A stretch of DNA of 64,000 nt from Alphaproteobacteria bacterium (lineage in GTDB: Bacteria; Pseudomonadota; Alphaproteobacteria; ATCC43930; CGMCC-115725), in assembly GCA_028871455.1 (NCBI GenBank), contig JAGWNF010000006.1, positions 1-64,000 of the forward strand, read 5' to 3'. Under the pieces are notes generated by a model that did no database searches, was not told the origin of the DNA, and saw nothing but the letters and a program-made list of their open reading frames with translations. Of this stretch, positions 18,932-30,694 are shown one piece after another. The first letter of the stretch is position 1. Each line of letters starts with the position of its first letter. Both the position numbers and the translations under genes were made by a program.

Positions 18932-20293
18932 CTAGTGCGGCGTCGTCGCGGCGGTCTTCGGCTGGCCGCCCTTGAGATGGTCGAGCGCGAAGGTCAGCTG
19001 ATAGTCCTTCGGCGTGCCGATCAACAGCGGATCGATATTGGCCTCGGGCGACGTCGCCACCGCCCCCGCGGCGACCGTTCCCTCCGGGTTGCGCAGCGCG
19101 CCCTGGAGGTCGGCTTCGTGGATGATGTCAGCCCGCGGCTCGCGCTCGTTCTTCGGCGGCAGCACGACGAGGTCCGGCGTGATGCCGCGATCCTGGATCG
19201 AGTTTCCCGACGGCGTGTAGTAGAGCGCCGTCGTCAGTCGGATCGCGCCGCGCCCGTCGAGCGGGATGATGGTCTGGACCGAGCCCTTGCCGAAGCTGCG
19301 CGTGCCCATGATTTCGGCGCGGTGCCGGTCCTTGAGCGCGCCGGCGACGATCTCCGACGCCGATGCCGACGCGCCGTTGACCAGCACGACCATCGGCACG
19401 CCGGGGAGGCGGTCGCCGCTGTTCGGTGCCGCATAGACGTGGTTGTCGTCGGCATCGCGACCGCGGGTCGAGACGACCACGCCGCCGTCGAGGAAATCGC
19501 CCGCGACGTCGACCGCCTGATCGAGCAGACCGCCCGGGTCGTCGCGCAGGTCGAGCACCATGCCGTTGAGGCGGCCACCCGCCTTCTTCTCGAGGGTGTC
19601 GATCGCCCGGATCAGTTCATCGTTGGTCTTCTCCGAGAACAGCGAGATGCGGATGTAGCCGATCTTGTCGGGTTCGAGCTGCGACTTCACCGAAGCGACG
19701 TGGATGACCGCGCGGATCAGCGTGACCTCGAACGGCTTCTCGCCCACGCGCACGATGGTCACGTGCACCGGCGTGCCGACCGGGCCGCGCAGGCGGTCGA
19801 CCACGTCCTTCAGGGTCATGCCCACGGTGACCTTGCCGTCGATCTTGAAGATGATGTCGCCCGGCTTGATGCCGGCCCGGGCGGCCGGCGTGTCGTCGAT
19901 CGGCGAGATCACCTTCGGCCGATCCTGATCGCGCGTGATCTCAGCGCCGATACCGGCGAATTCGCCTTCGCTCTCGTCGACGAGATCCTGGTACTCGCCC
20001 TCATCCAGATAGTCGGAATGCGGATCGAGCGACGACAGCATGCCCTTGAGCGAGCTGGCCACCAGTCGGTCCTCGGTCACCGGATGGACATAGCTGTCGC
20101 GCACGCGATCCAACACGCGGGTATAGAGCTGCATGTCGGCGTCGTGCGACGGCGCCGCGCCGATCGCGGTCGCAACGGGTGTCGCGTCGTCGCGGTCGGC
20201 CGAGGGGTTTTGGGCACAGGCCGCGAGGGCGAACGCGAAGAAGATGGCGAGCACCGGCCGCAGACGGCCGCGCAGGACAAGGTTCCGATTCAT
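18932..20293 (-). CDS. S41-family carboxyl-terminal processing protease (CtpA-like)
   Basis: 453-residue periplasmic protease with a lipoprotein-like signal (VLAIFFAFALAAC, then AQNPSAD). An N-terminal helical region is followed by a PDZ domain (about 95-175; PARAGIKPGDIIFKIDGK) and the S41 core with MVLDLRDDPGGLLDQAV, the nucleophile serine in VNGASASASEIVAGAL and the general-base lysine in GTRSFGKGSVQTI. CtpA-type enzymes trim periplasmic and envelope proteins. The frame is open to 20458, but conserved sequence starts at 20293. Confidence 0.92.
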   Translation of the reverse strand: MNRNLVLRGRLRPVLAIFFAFALAACAQNPSADRDDATPVATAIGAAPSHDADMQLYTRVLDRVRDSYVHPVTEDRLVASSLKGMLSSLDPHSDYLDEGEYQDLVDESEGEFAGIGAEITRDQDRPKVISPIDDTPAARAGIKPGDIIFKIDGKVTVGMTLKDVVDRLRGPVGTPVHVTIVRVGEKPFEVTLIRAVIHVASVKSQLEPDKIGYIRISLFSEKTNDELIRAIDTLEKKAGGRLNGMVLDLRDDPGGLLDQAVDVAGDFLDGGVVVSTRGRDADDNHVYAAPNSGDRLPGVPMVVLVNGASASASEIVAGALKDRHRAEIMGTRSFGKGSVQTIIPLDGRGAIRLTTALYYTPSGNSIQDRGITPDLVVLPPKNEREPRADIIHEADLQGALRNPEGTVAAGAVATSPEANIDPLLIGTPKDYQLTFALDHLKGGQPKTAATTPH

Positions 20294-20324
20294 GTTGTCA
20301 CGCGAATTTGACACTCGGGAAGTT

Positions 20325-20669
20325 TCAATGGCGGCGCCGCTTCTCGACCAGTTCGCGGACCTTGCGCTGCTCCCAGTCCTGCGTCGTCCACGGCAGCATC
20401 TCGTAGGCGTGCAGAGCGTGGAGGCAGAGCAGCAATCCCCAGCCGACCAGCGGTGCATAGAACCACATCGGGCCGGGCGTCGTGGAATCGATCATGAACA
20501 GCACGAAGTTGATGACGACGTAGACCGTGAGGTGGCTGTAGAACAGGCGAAGCGCGCGTACTCGTCGCCATGCCCATTGTTCGACTTCGGCGGCGTGCGC
20601 CGCTTCGCGCACGCCAGAGCCCGGCCGGAGTTCGATCGGCTCGCTGTCGCGACCCCGCATCATGACCAT
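20325..20669 (-). CDS. Small 2TM-domain membrane protein
   Basis: 114 residues with two hydrophobic segments in the order of the 2TM domain family: ALRLFYSHLTVYVVINFVLF and MWFYAPLVGWGLLLCLHAL, then a basic tail LPWTTQDWEQRKVRELVEKR. The function of the family is not known; in other bacteria the domain is often attached to sensor kinases. It is 31 bases upstream of the S41 protease gene on the same strand. The start is not certain; a second Met three residues in is possible. Confidence 0.75.
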   Translation of the reverse strand: MVMMRGRDSEPIELRPGSGVREAAHAAEVEQWAWRRVRALRLFYSHLTVYVVINFVLFMIDSTTPGPMWFYAPLVGWGLLLCLHALHAYEMLPWTTQDWEQRKVRELVEKRRRH

Positions 20670-20743
20670 GGTCGTAACGCCTTTCGGCCGCGCTCTGGAC
20701 GCTGGCCGTAACCCGACACCCCGCCACGCTCTTCGAATAGCAG

Positions 20744-20772
20744 AAACGGCCGCTTCTTGAAAGCGGCCGTTT
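20744..20772 (-). terminator. Hairpin downstream of tRNA-Pro
   Basis: A 12-bp inverted repeat (AAACGGCCGCTT and its complement) with a five-base loop. It lies 37 bases beyond the 3' end of the minus-strand tRNA-Pro and upstream of the 2TM gene. On the minus strand the stem ends in TTT, so it can terminate the tRNA transcript. Confidence 0.65.
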
Positions 20773-20808
20773 GCATAGCCTTTCGACGTCTTAACCGGCC
20801 GGCGGGAA

Positions 20809-20885
20809 TGGTCGGAGTGAGAGGATTTGAACCTCCGGCCCCTAGCTCCCGAAGCTAGTGCTCTACCAGGCTGAGCTACACTCCG
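20809..20885 (-). tRNA. tRNA-Pro (anticodon CGG)
   Basis: Seven-base acceptor stem CGGAGUG paired with CACUCCG, anticodon stem CUAGC/GCUAG with loop UUCGGGA giving anticodon CGG (codon CCG), T loop with UUCAAAU, and an encoded 3' CCA. The 77-base cloverleaf looks complete. Confidence 0.96.
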
Positions 20886-20961
20886 GCGCGGCGCGGTATA
20901 GCAGGCTTGGCCCCTGATACCATAGTCTTTTTCGCCTGCAAACGCCGGGTTTCGGCCGGTT

Positions 20962-21978
20962 TTAATGGTTGCGTTCTAGGCAGAAATCGATCGCCTCGTC
21001 GAGAGCGCGACGTTCCGGCGATTCATGGAAGATGCCGAGGGCGCCGCGGGCGGTCTCGGCGTAGAGCCGCGCCCGTTCCAGCGTGGCCGCGAGCGTCTCG
21101 TGCCGCTGCATCAACGCGATCGCGCGCTCGAGATCGCCGTCGCGCTGCTCGCCGGCCTCGAGCGTGCGGCGCCAGAACATGCGCTCCGCGTCGTCCGCCG
21201 CTTTGAGCGCCAGCACGACCGGCAACGTGATCTTGCCATCACGGAAATCGTCGCCCACCGTCTTGCCGAGCTCCGCCTGCCGCGCCGAATAGTCGAGCAT
21301 GTCGTCGACCAACTGGAAGGCGATGCCGAGATTGCGGCCATAGGCCTCGAGCGCCTTCTCTTCGGTCTCCTTGCGCTCGCCGAGCACCGCGCCGATGCGC
21401 GAGGCCGCGGCAAAGAGCGCCGCGGTCTTGGCGTTGATGACCTCGAGATACTGCGCCTCGGTGGTGTCGGTGTCGTTACTCGTCACCAGCTGCAGCACCT
21501 CGCCCTCGGCGATCACCGCCGAAGCGCGCGACAGGATGTCGAGCACCTTGAGCGAGCCGTCCTCGACCATGAGCTGGAAGGCGCGGCTGAACAGAAAATC
21601 GCCGACCAGCACCGACGGCTTGTTGCCCCAGACGGCGTTGGCGGTGGCGAGGCCGCGCCGCAGGCCGCTGGCGTCGACCACGTCGTCGTGCAGCAGCGTC
21701 GCGGTGTGGATGAACTCGACGGCCGCGGCCAACGCGAGGTGCCGATCGCCGCGATAGCCGCAAAGACGCGAGCAGGCGAGGGTCAGCATCGGCCGGAGCC
21801 GCTTGCCGCCGGCGGCGATGATGTGGCCGGCAAGCTGCGGGATGAGCGCCACCGGACTCTGCATCCGCTCGAGGATCAGGGTGTTGACCTGCGCCAGGTC
21901 GGACGCCACGAGGGCGTTCAGCCGGTCGAGCGACGCCCGGTTCTTGGTGCCCTGGTCCGCGTTGGCCGGCAATGCCAC
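20962..21978 (-). CDS. Long-chain polyprenyl (octa/decaprenyl) diphosphate synthase
   Basis: 338-residue trans-isoprenyl diphosphate synthase that extends farnesyl diphosphate with IPP to make the ubiquinone side chain. It has the first aspartate-rich motif in LLHDDVVD followed by GLRRG, and the second in LVDDMLDY, with GGKRLRPML near the N-terminus. Chain length cannot be read reliably; decaprenyl is usual in alphaproteobacteria. I choose the GTG start at 21978 because GGGAGAG lies five bases upstream; the frame is open to 22026. Confidence 0.92.
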   Translation of the reverse strand: MALPANADQGTKNRASLDRLNALVASDLAQVNTLILERMQSPVALIPQLAGHIIAAGGKRLRPMLTLACSRLCGYRGDRHLALAAAVEFIHTATLLHDDVVDASGLRRGLATANAVWGNKPSVLVGDFLFSRAFQLMVEDGSLKVLDILSRASAVIAEGEVLQLVTSNDTDTTEAQYLEVINAKTAALFAAASRIGAVLGERKETEEKALEAYGRNLGIAFQLVDDMLDYSARQAELGKTVGDDFRDGKITLPVVLALKAADDAERMFWRRTLEAGEQRDGDLERAIALMQRHETLAATLERARLYAETARGALGIFHESPERRALDEAIDFCLERNH

Positions 21979-22101
21979 GTCGTCTCTCCCTGGCCGGTTG
22001 ACCCCGCGCGCCGGCACGGCGAGCATAGAGGGCTTGCCCTTGCGGTCAAGCGCCGCCGGCCGCGCGGCCGGTCGGCGTTCAGTCTATCCGGTTCGGGGCC
22101 G

Positions 22102-22308
22102 ATGAAGGAACTGCTGCGCAGCAACGATCCGGTGCGATTGTCGTGGGCCGAGGCGCTGCTGGCTGCCGCCGGCATCGAAATCGTGGTCGCTGACCGTCAT
22201 ACCAGCGTGATCGAAGGCTCGGTCGGCGCGATCCAGCGCCGCATCCTGGTGGCCGAGGAGGATCTGGTGCGCGCCCGTCGGCTGCTGGCGGAGGCGGAAG
22301 GCTCGTGA
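22102..22308 (+). CDS. DUF2007 domain protein
   Basis: 68 residues: MKELLRSNDPVRLSWAEALL, then AGIEIVVADRHTSV and RRILVAEEDLVRARRLL. This is the DUF2007 pattern, a small ferredoxin-like fold suggested to act in signalling; the function is unknown. Its stop overlaps the start of the downstream methyltransferase gene, and this pairing is common in alphaproteobacteria. Confidence 0.85.
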   Translation: MKELLRSNDPVRLSWAEALLAAAGIEIVVADRHTSVIEGSVGAIQRRILVAEEDLVRARRLLAEAEGS

Positions 22309-23063
22309 GCGCGCCGGCGGCCGCGCCGCTTCTCACCAACGATGCGCTGCTCGGCGGCCGCGTCAAGCTGTTGCAGCCGGCTTCGGGCTATCGCGTCGCG
22401 ATCGATCCCGTGTTGCTGGCGGCGGCGGTGCCGGCGGGGCCCGCCGACACTGTGCTCGATATCGGCTGCGGCGTCGGTGCGGCTTCGCTGTGCCTCGCCG
22501 CGCGCGTGCCCGATTGTCGAATCACGGGTATCGAAACGCAGCGCGATCTGGTGCGTCTCGCCGGCGAGAACGCGGCGCGCAACGGCGTCGCCGATCGCGT
22601 CGCCATCATGGCCGGCGACATCCGCAATCCGCCGCCGCTTCTCGAGCCCGGCAGCTTCGCGCACGTCATGGCCAATCCGCCTTATATGGAGGCGGAGACC
22701 GCCAGCCCGTCGCCGGTTCCGGCGAAGGCAACGGCCACCGTCGAAAGCGGCGCCGATCTCGCGGTCTGGGTGCGCTTTGCGCTCGCCATGACGCGGCTGC
22801 GCGGCGGCGTCACCTTCATCCATCGCGCCGACCGGCTTGAGCATCTCCTGGCGCAATTCGCCGGTCACGCCGGCGGCATCGTCGTGCTGCCGCTCTGGCC
22901 CGGCACCGGCAAGCCGGCAAAGCGCGTCATCATCCACGCGCGCAAGGACATCGCGATGCCGACGCGGCTCTTGCCGGGACTGGTGCTGCACGACGCCGAC
23001 GGCCGCTTCACCGTCGCCGCGGATGCGGTGCTGCGCGACGCGAAGGCGCTCGATCTCGGTTAA
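22305..23063 (+). CDS. TrmN6-like tRNA1(Val) adenine N6-methyltransferase
   Basis: 252-residue Rossmann methyltransferase with GTG start. SAM motif VLDIGCGVGAASLCLA, target-adenine motif MANPPYM (N-P-P-Y), and an N-terminal LLGGRVKLLQPASGYRVAIDP typical of the TrmN6 group. The family methylates A37 of tRNA1(Val), but the alphaproteobacterial members are less well characterised, so the substrate is inferred. Its start overlaps the DUF2007 stop by four bases. Confidence 0.85.
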   Translation: MSAPAAAPLLTNDALLGGRVKLLQPASGYRVAIDPVLLAAAVPAGPADTVLDIGCGVGAASLCLAARVPDCRITGIETQRDLVRLAGENAARNGVADRVAIMAGDIRNPPPLLEPGSFAHVMANPPYMEAETASPSPVPAKATATVESGADLAVWVRFALAMTRLRGGVTFIHRADRLEHLLAQFAGHAGGIVVLPLWPGTGKPAKRVIIHARKDIAMPTRLLPGLVLHDADGRFTVAADAVLRDAKALDLG

Positions 23064-23135
23064 GAAGAACACGTCCTTGAGACTCTCGGGTCGGCGTATT
23101 GCGCTCCGCTGTTCGGCGGAATCGGCAGTACCGTC

Positions 23136-23160
23136 CAACCGTCGCACCGGGCGACGGTTG
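23136..23160. other. Ten-base-pair inverted repeat
   Basis: CAACCGTCGC and its exact complement flank a five-base loop, about 70 bases after the TrmN6-like stop and 30 bases before the PP0621-like start. There is no T run, so it is not a clear intrinsic terminator. It could be an mRNA-stabilising or attenuating hairpin. Confidence 0.5.
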
Positions 23161-23192
23161 ACCCCTTGTGGCCGCTCCCCTACACCATCGCC

Positions 23193-23447
23193 ATGCCCGA
23201 TTTCAGCCTCGGCAAGCTGCTGGTGCTTGCCATCATCCTGGCCGTCGTCTGGTACGGCTGGAAATACGTCCAGCGGGTCGAAGCCATTCGGCGTGCGCTC
23301 AAGGACGAAATCGAGCGCCGCCGCGCCGGCGCGGCGCCGCCGAGTCGGCCGGCGGAAGACCTGGTGAAATGCTCGGTCTGCGGCACCTATGTGCCGTCGC
23401 GCGGCGCGCATGCCTGCGGCCGCGCCGATTGCCCCTGGCCGCGCTGA
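23193..23447 (+). CDS. PP0621-family small membrane protein
   Basis: 84 residues: one N-terminal membrane segment ([18 protein letters not shown]), a basic linker, then a zinc-ribbon-like end [25 protein letters not shown] with cysteines and histidine spaced for a metal. This layout is that of the PP0621 family, function unknown. Start 23193 gives the conserved [10 protein letters not shown]; the upstream frame is open to 23166. It precedes glyQ by eight bases and may share its transcript. Confidence 0.75.
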   Translation: MPDFSLGKLLVLAIILAVVWYGWKYVQRVEAIRRALKDEIERRRAGAAPPSRPAEDLVKCSVCGTYVPSRGAHACGRADCPWPR

Positions 23448-23454
23448 GGCGAGG

Positions 23455-24321
23455 ATGGCGGCGGGCAAGGCTCCGAGCTTCCAGGCGCTGATCCTGTGGT
23501 TGCAGGACTATTGGGCGAAACAGGGCTGCGTCATCCTCCAGCCCTACGACGTCGAGATGGGCGCCGGCACGTTTCACCCCGCGACCACCTTACGGGCGCT
23601 CGGACCGAAGCCTTGGAGCGCCGCCTACGTCCAGCCGTCGCGCCGGCCGAGCGACGGCCGCTACGGCGAGAATCCGAACCGGCTGCAGCACTACTACCAG
23701 TATCAGGTGATCCTGAAGCCGGCGCCTGCCGACAGCCAGGCGCTCTATTTGAAGAGTCTCGCCGCGCTCGGCATCGACGCCCGCCGCCACGACATCCGCT
23801 TCGTCGAGGACGACTGGGAAAGCCCGACGCTCGGCGCCTGGGGCCTCGGTTGGGAGGTCTGGCTCGACGGCATGGAGGTGACGCAGTTCACCTATTTCCA
23901 GCAGGTCGGCGGCATCGAATGCGATCCGGTCTCGACCGAGATCACCTACGGCCTCGAGCGTCTCGCCATGTACGTGCAGGGCGTCGAGAACGTCTACGAT
24001 CTCGACTACAACGGCGCCGGCGTCAAATACGGCGACGTCTTCAAGCGCGCCGAGCGCGAATACTCGGCGTTCAACTTCGAGTTCGCCGACATCGCGCTGC
24101 TGTTCCGCCACTTCGCCGACGCCGAAAAAGAATGCGGCGCGCTCCTCGACAAGAAGCTGCCGCTGCCGGCCTACGACCAGTGCATCAAGGCGAGCCACTG
24201 CTTCAACCTGCTCGACGCCCGCGGCGCCATATCGGTGACCGAGCGCGCCGCCTATATCGGCCGCGTGCGCGCGCTGGCGAAGGCGTGCTGCGAAGGCTGG
24301 CTCGCGGGCGAGGCGGGCTGA
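23455..24321 (+). CDS. glyQ: Glycyl-tRNA synthetase alpha subunit
   Basis: 288-residue catalytic subunit of the alpha2-beta2 glycyl-tRNA synthetase. Conserved blocks are [59 protein letters not shown] and [15 protein letters not shown]. Start at 23455 after GAGGCGAGG; upstream open frame is not conserved. The TGA overlaps the glyS ATG by one base. Confidence 0.97.
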   Translation: MAAGKAPSFQALILWLQDYWAKQGCVILQPYDVEMGAGTFHPATTLRALGPKPWSAAYVQPSRRPSDGRYGENPNRLQHYYQYQVILKPAPADSQALYLKSLAALGIDARRHDIRFVEDDWESPTLGAWGLGWEVWLDGMEVTQFTYFQQVGGIECDPVSTEITYGLERLAMYVQGVENVYDLDYNGAGVKYGDVFKRAEREYSAFNFEFADIALLFRHFADAEKECGALLDKKLPLPAYDQCIKASHCFNLLDARGAISVTERAAYIGRVRALAKACCEGWLAGEAG

Positions 24322-26369
24322 TGGCCGACTTGCTGCTCGAGCTGCTGACCGAGGAAATTCCCGCGCGCATGCAGGCGATCGCGGCGCGCGAGTTGAAGCG
24401 GTTAGTTGAAGAGACTCTTCCAGAAGTAAATCTTGTTGCAAGAATGGTTGAGACCTTTGTAACCCCGCGACGGCTAACGCTGGTGGTATCGGGGTTGCCG
24501 AAAATGCAACCGGGCTCTGTTGAAGAGCGCCGTGGTCCGCGCGTGGGATCGCCCGATCAAGCGGTGCAGGGCTTTCTCAAATCCGCCGGTCTCAATTCAC
24601 TCGATCAGTGTGAAAAGCGCGCGACCGACAAGGGCGAGTTTTGGTTCGCGATCATTAAGCGGCCGGGCGTTGCCACCCACTTGGTGTTACTGGGGTTCTT
24701 GCACACGATCTTGCGCGTATTCCCCTGGTCCAAGTCGATGCGCTTTCCGGCAGCGGATTTTCGCTGGGTCCGCCCAATTCAAAGCTCTATTTGCCTCTTC
24801 GACGGCAAGGTGCTGAAGCTGCCGCTCGGGTCGGTGCCGGTGGGCAACCGGACCGAGGGTCACCGGTTCCTGTCGCGCGGTGCCTTCGCCGTGCGTGATC
24901 TCAAGGACTATCGCGCCAAGCTCCGGCGCGCCAAGGTCGTACTCGACGCCAGGGAACGCCGCGCGCTGATCGAGGCCGGCCTCGCCAAGGCGGCGACCAA
25001 AGCGGGGCTGAAGGTGCGCCACGACGAGGTCTTGCTCGAAGAGGTCACAGGCCTGGTCGAATGGCCGGTCGTTCTAATAGGCAGCATCGATCCGAGCTTC
25101 ATGGATTTGCCGCCCGAGGTGCTGACCACGGCGATGCGCGCGCATCAGAAATATTTCGCCACACTCGACAAGGCGGACAAGCTCGCGCCGCGCTTCCTGC
25201 TGGTCTCGAACATGGAGGCGCCCGACGGCGGCCAGGCGATCGTCGCCGGCAACGAGCGTGTCTTGAAGGCGCGCCTCGCCGATGCGCGCTTCTTCTGGGA
25301 CCAGGACCGCAAGGCGAAGCTCGCGTCGCGCGTCGACAAGCTGAAGGAGCGCGTCTTCCACGCCAAGCTCGGCACGACTTTCGACAAGATGTTGCGCGTG
25401 TCGACGCTGGCCGAAACCGTCGTGCCCTACGTGCCGGGTGCCGATCTCGCCAGGCTGCGGCGGGCGATCGAACTCGCCAAGGCCGATCTGTCGTCGGGCA
25501 TGGTCGGCGAGTTTCCCGAACTGCAGGGCGTGATGGGCCGCTATTACGCGCTTCACGACGGCGAGACCGCCGAGGTCGCTGACGCGATCGCCGAACATTA
25601 CGCACCGCAGGGGCCGAGCGATCGCTGTCCGACCGCGCCGGTCTCGGTCGCGCTCGCGCTCACCGACAAGCTCGACACGCTGGCGAATTTCTTCGCCATC
25701 GGCGAAAAGCCGACCGGCTCGGGCGATCCCTTCGCGCTGCGCCGCGCCGCGCTCGGCGTCATCCGCCTGATCCTCGAGAACAAGCTGCGCGTGCCGTTGC
25801 GCACGGCGTTCACGGCGGCGGCGCCTGCCGGCAAGGATCCGGGCAAGGAGCTGCTCGCCTTCTTCGAAGACCGCCTCAAGGTCCATCTGCGCGAGCGCGG
25901 CGTGCGTCACGACCTGATCGCGGCGGTGTTCGCGCTCGGCGACGAGGACGACCTGGTGCGCCTCTTGGCGCGGGTCGAGGCGCTGCAGGATTTCGTCAGC
26001 GGCGCCGACGGCGCCAACCTGCTGGTCGCCTATCGCCGCGCCGCCAACATCCTGCGCATCGAGGAAAAGAAGGACGGCCGCACCTATTCCGGCGTGCCGC
26101 GGCCCGACCTGCTCCAGGCCGCCGAGGAGCGCAAGCTGGACAAGGCGCTGCACGACGCGGCATTGAGCAGTGCCGCCGCGCTGGCGAAGGAAGATTTCGG
26201 CGCCGCCATGGCCGCGCTCGCGGCGCTGCGCGGTCCGGTGGACCAGTTCTTCGACAAGGTCACGGTCAATACCGACGACAAGGAGTTACGGGAGAATCGC
26301 TTGAGGCTGCTTTCGCAGATCCGCGACACGCTCAACCACGTCGCGGATTTCTCGCGGATCGAGGGATAG
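24321..26369 (+). CDS. glyS: Glycyl-tRNA synthetase beta subunit
   Basis: 682-residue beta subunit that binds tRNA-Gly. It opens with the conserved LLLELLTEEIPARMQ and has FRWVRPI, GHRFLSRGAF, LPPEVLTTAMRAHQKYFA and the C-terminal anticodon-binding part VTVNTDDKELRENRLRLL. Length is normal and the frame is intact. From about 24400 to 24800 the codons change sharply: TTA, GTT, GAA, ACT, GTA, CTA and AGA appear, while the flanks are almost all G/C in third position. This patch is best explained by recombination with a different lineage. Confidence 0.96.
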   Translation: MADLLLELLTEEIPARMQAIAARELKRLVEETLPEVNLVARMVETFVTPRRLTLVVSGLPKMQPGSVEERRGPRVGSPDQAVQGFLKSAGLNSLDQCEKRATDKGEFWFAIIKRPGVATHLVLLGFLHTILRVFPWSKSMRFPAADFRWVRPIQSSICLFDGKVLKLPLGSVPVGNRTEGHRFLSRGAFAVRDLKDYRAKLRRAKVVLDARERRALIEAGLAKAATKAGLKVRHDEVLLEEVTGLVEWPVVLIGSIDPSFMDLPPEVLTTAMRAHQKYFATLDKADKLAPRFLLVSNMEAPDGGQAIVAGNERVLKARLADARFFWDQDRKAKLASRVDKLKERVFHAKLGTTFDKMLRVSTLAETVVPYVPGADLARLRRAIELAKADLSSGMVGEFPELQGVMGRYYALHDGETAEVADAIAEHYAPQGPSDRCPTAPVSVALALTDKLDTLANFFAIGEKPTGSGDPFALRRAALGVIRLILENKLRVPLRTAFTAAAPAGKDPGKELLAFFEDRLKVHLRERGVRHDLIAAVFALGDEDDLVRLLARVEALQDFVSGADGANLLVAYRRAANILRIEEKKDGRTYSGVPRPDLLQAAEERKLDKALHDAALSSAAALAKEDFGAAMAALAALRGPVDQFFDKVTVNTDDKELRENRLRLLSQIRDTLNHVADFSRIEG

Positions 26370-26373
26370 AGCG

Positions 26374-29063
<2,690 letters not shown>

Positions 29064-29064
<1 letters not shown>

Positions 29065-29720
29065 TGACACGTAATGACAAAGCGCTGCGCAAGCCGAGAT
29101 TCTATTTCTATAAGATGACCTGTGACGACGGTGGTGCGCCTTGTGTCGAGTACGACTTACTTTCGCTCGCTATTTGCAAACCGATGATTCGTTCTACAGC
29201 GCAAAAGGGCGATGTTGTAATTGGGTTTGCCGCTAATTCGCTCAGCGACGACAACAGACTTATTTACATCGCTAAGATCACTACCAAGAAATGTAACGGT
29301 GCTTATTTCCGCAGCCATGAACATTCAGGCCGAGCCGATTGCATTTACGAATGGGTGGGTGATCGGCCTCGGTGGCGACGGCAAGCACGCTATCACAGTC
29401 CGAATGAACTAGTGCACGACCTTGGGAAGGGGCCCCGGTATTCCCGAGCAGACGTTTTATTGAGCACGAAATTTCGTTACTTTGGCCGCAAAGGAACTGA
29501 CGGTTATAAGAGGCAATTTCCCGCGATCAAAAGCGCCATCGAAAAACTGGCCCAAGGTCATCGCGTACGCCATAACGCAAAGTTGGGTGATGAGCTTCGC
29601 CACTTAGTCAAAAACGCATGGCGAGATTCGAAGCGGTGCATAATTGGCAAGCCGCATAGCGATCCAGTGAGAGGTGTTTGCCATGGATACGAAGCTTGTG
29701 CCTCGATCATTTTAGAGTAG
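29064..29720 (+). CDS. Nucleotide-modification-associated domain 2 (Nmad2) protein
   Basis: 218 residues. FYFYKMTCDDGGAPCVEYD, LLSLAICKPMIRSTAQKGD, VVIGFAAN and RYFGRKGTDGYKR match the Nmad2 pattern as I recall it: a conserved CKP-IR-A-GD core followed by an FG block. Nmad2 is predicted to work with modified nucleotides in phage or DNA-modification contexts, but no partner enzyme is adjacent. GC content and codon use (ATT, AAA, GTA, TTT) are much lower in GC than ppdK and ygfZ. The ATG overlaps the ppdK stop, and the TAG abuts the convergent ygfZ stop, so it was inserted with no intergenic space. Confidence 0.7.
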
Positions 29721-30590
29721 TTAGATTTTCATCCACGCCGGCGGTTGTGGCGTGAGCTTCGCTTCGCCGGCTGACAGCGGCCCCGCGAGCGCGTCAAGCT
29801 TCACCATCGCGAGGCCGACATCGTCGCGGCCGGAGCGCATCTCGCCGACCTCTTCACCGTTGTGCGTGACCGGCGTGCCCGGCGCCGGCAGCGGACCGTC
29901 GACTTTCACCGGCACCAGCCGCTTCCTGATGAGCGCGCGGTACTTGGTGCGCGCGGTCAGTTCCTGGCCCATGTAACAGCCCTTGTCGAAATCGACGCCG
30001 TTCAATTCCTCGAAGCCGTTCTCGAGCAGGATGGATTTTTCGACTTCGAGGTCGCGGCTGCCGTCGGGCACGCCGAGCGCCAGGCGATGACGGTCATAGG
30101 CGTCGGCGTCGGCGCGCGCGAAGCCGGCGGCGGCGATTTCACTCTCGCGTCCGGCGGCGATCAGGAATCGCGCGCCGAGCGCCACCAGCCGCGGATCGGC
30201 ATAGGCGACGCCGCCGGCAAACGGTTTCGCCGCACCCGCAGCGAGACCGAGTTTCACCAGCGCATCGTCGCCCCAGGCCGCGGCGATCGCGAACCGCGCG
30301 CTCGCATCCGCCAGCGTCACCTTGGAGCGCAGCTTGTAGAGCGACAGCCGGCGCTGAAGGTCGCCGAGCCGCGCACGCTCACATTCAAGATAAAACGCCT
30401 CGCCGAGCGCGACGATGAAGAAATCGTGCAGGTATTTGCCCTGCGCCGTCAGCAGCGCGGCATAGACCGGCGCGCCCGCCGCGGCCTTGGTGACGTCGTT
30501 CGACACCAGACCTTGCAGGAAGGCGGCGCGGTCGGCGCCCGAAATCTCCAGCGCGGCGCGATCGTCGAGTATCGTGAACCACGCACTCAT
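29721..30590 (-). CDS. ygfZ: YgfZ/GcvT-like folate-binding protein
   Basis: 289-residue GcvT-fold protein with the YgfZ signature DFDKGCYMGQELTART, the folate-side start ALEISGADRAAFLQGLVSND, and a C-terminal barrel. YgfZ supports repair or assembly of Fe-S enzymes (including tRNA thiolation enzyme MiaB) with tetrahydrofolate. Start 30590 follows GAGGAGCGAAG; the open frame to 30668 has no such site. Divergent from the glycan cluster across about 100 bases. Confidence 0.9.
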   Translation of the reverse strand: MSAWFTILDDRAALEISGADRAAFLQGLVSNDVTKAAAGAPVYAALLTAQGKYLHDFFIVALGEAFYLECERARLGDLQRRLSLYKLRSKVTLADASARFAIAAAWGDDALVKLGLAAGAAKPFAGGVAYADPRLVALGARFLIAAGRESEIAAAGFARADADAYDRHRLALGVPDGSRDLEVEKSILLENGFEELNGVDFDKGCYMGQELTARTKYRALIRKRLVPVKVDGPLPAPGTPVTHNGEEVGEMRSGRDDVGLAMVKLDALAGPLSAGEAKLTPQPPAWMKI

Positions 30591-30694
30591 CTTCGCTCCT
30601 CGGTCCGCTACAGGTAGGCGAGGGGCCGAGGCTTGGCAAGCGGCGGAGCCCGGCCTATAAACCGCCAACCACCGTTCGCGAGCGCGCTTCCGGC

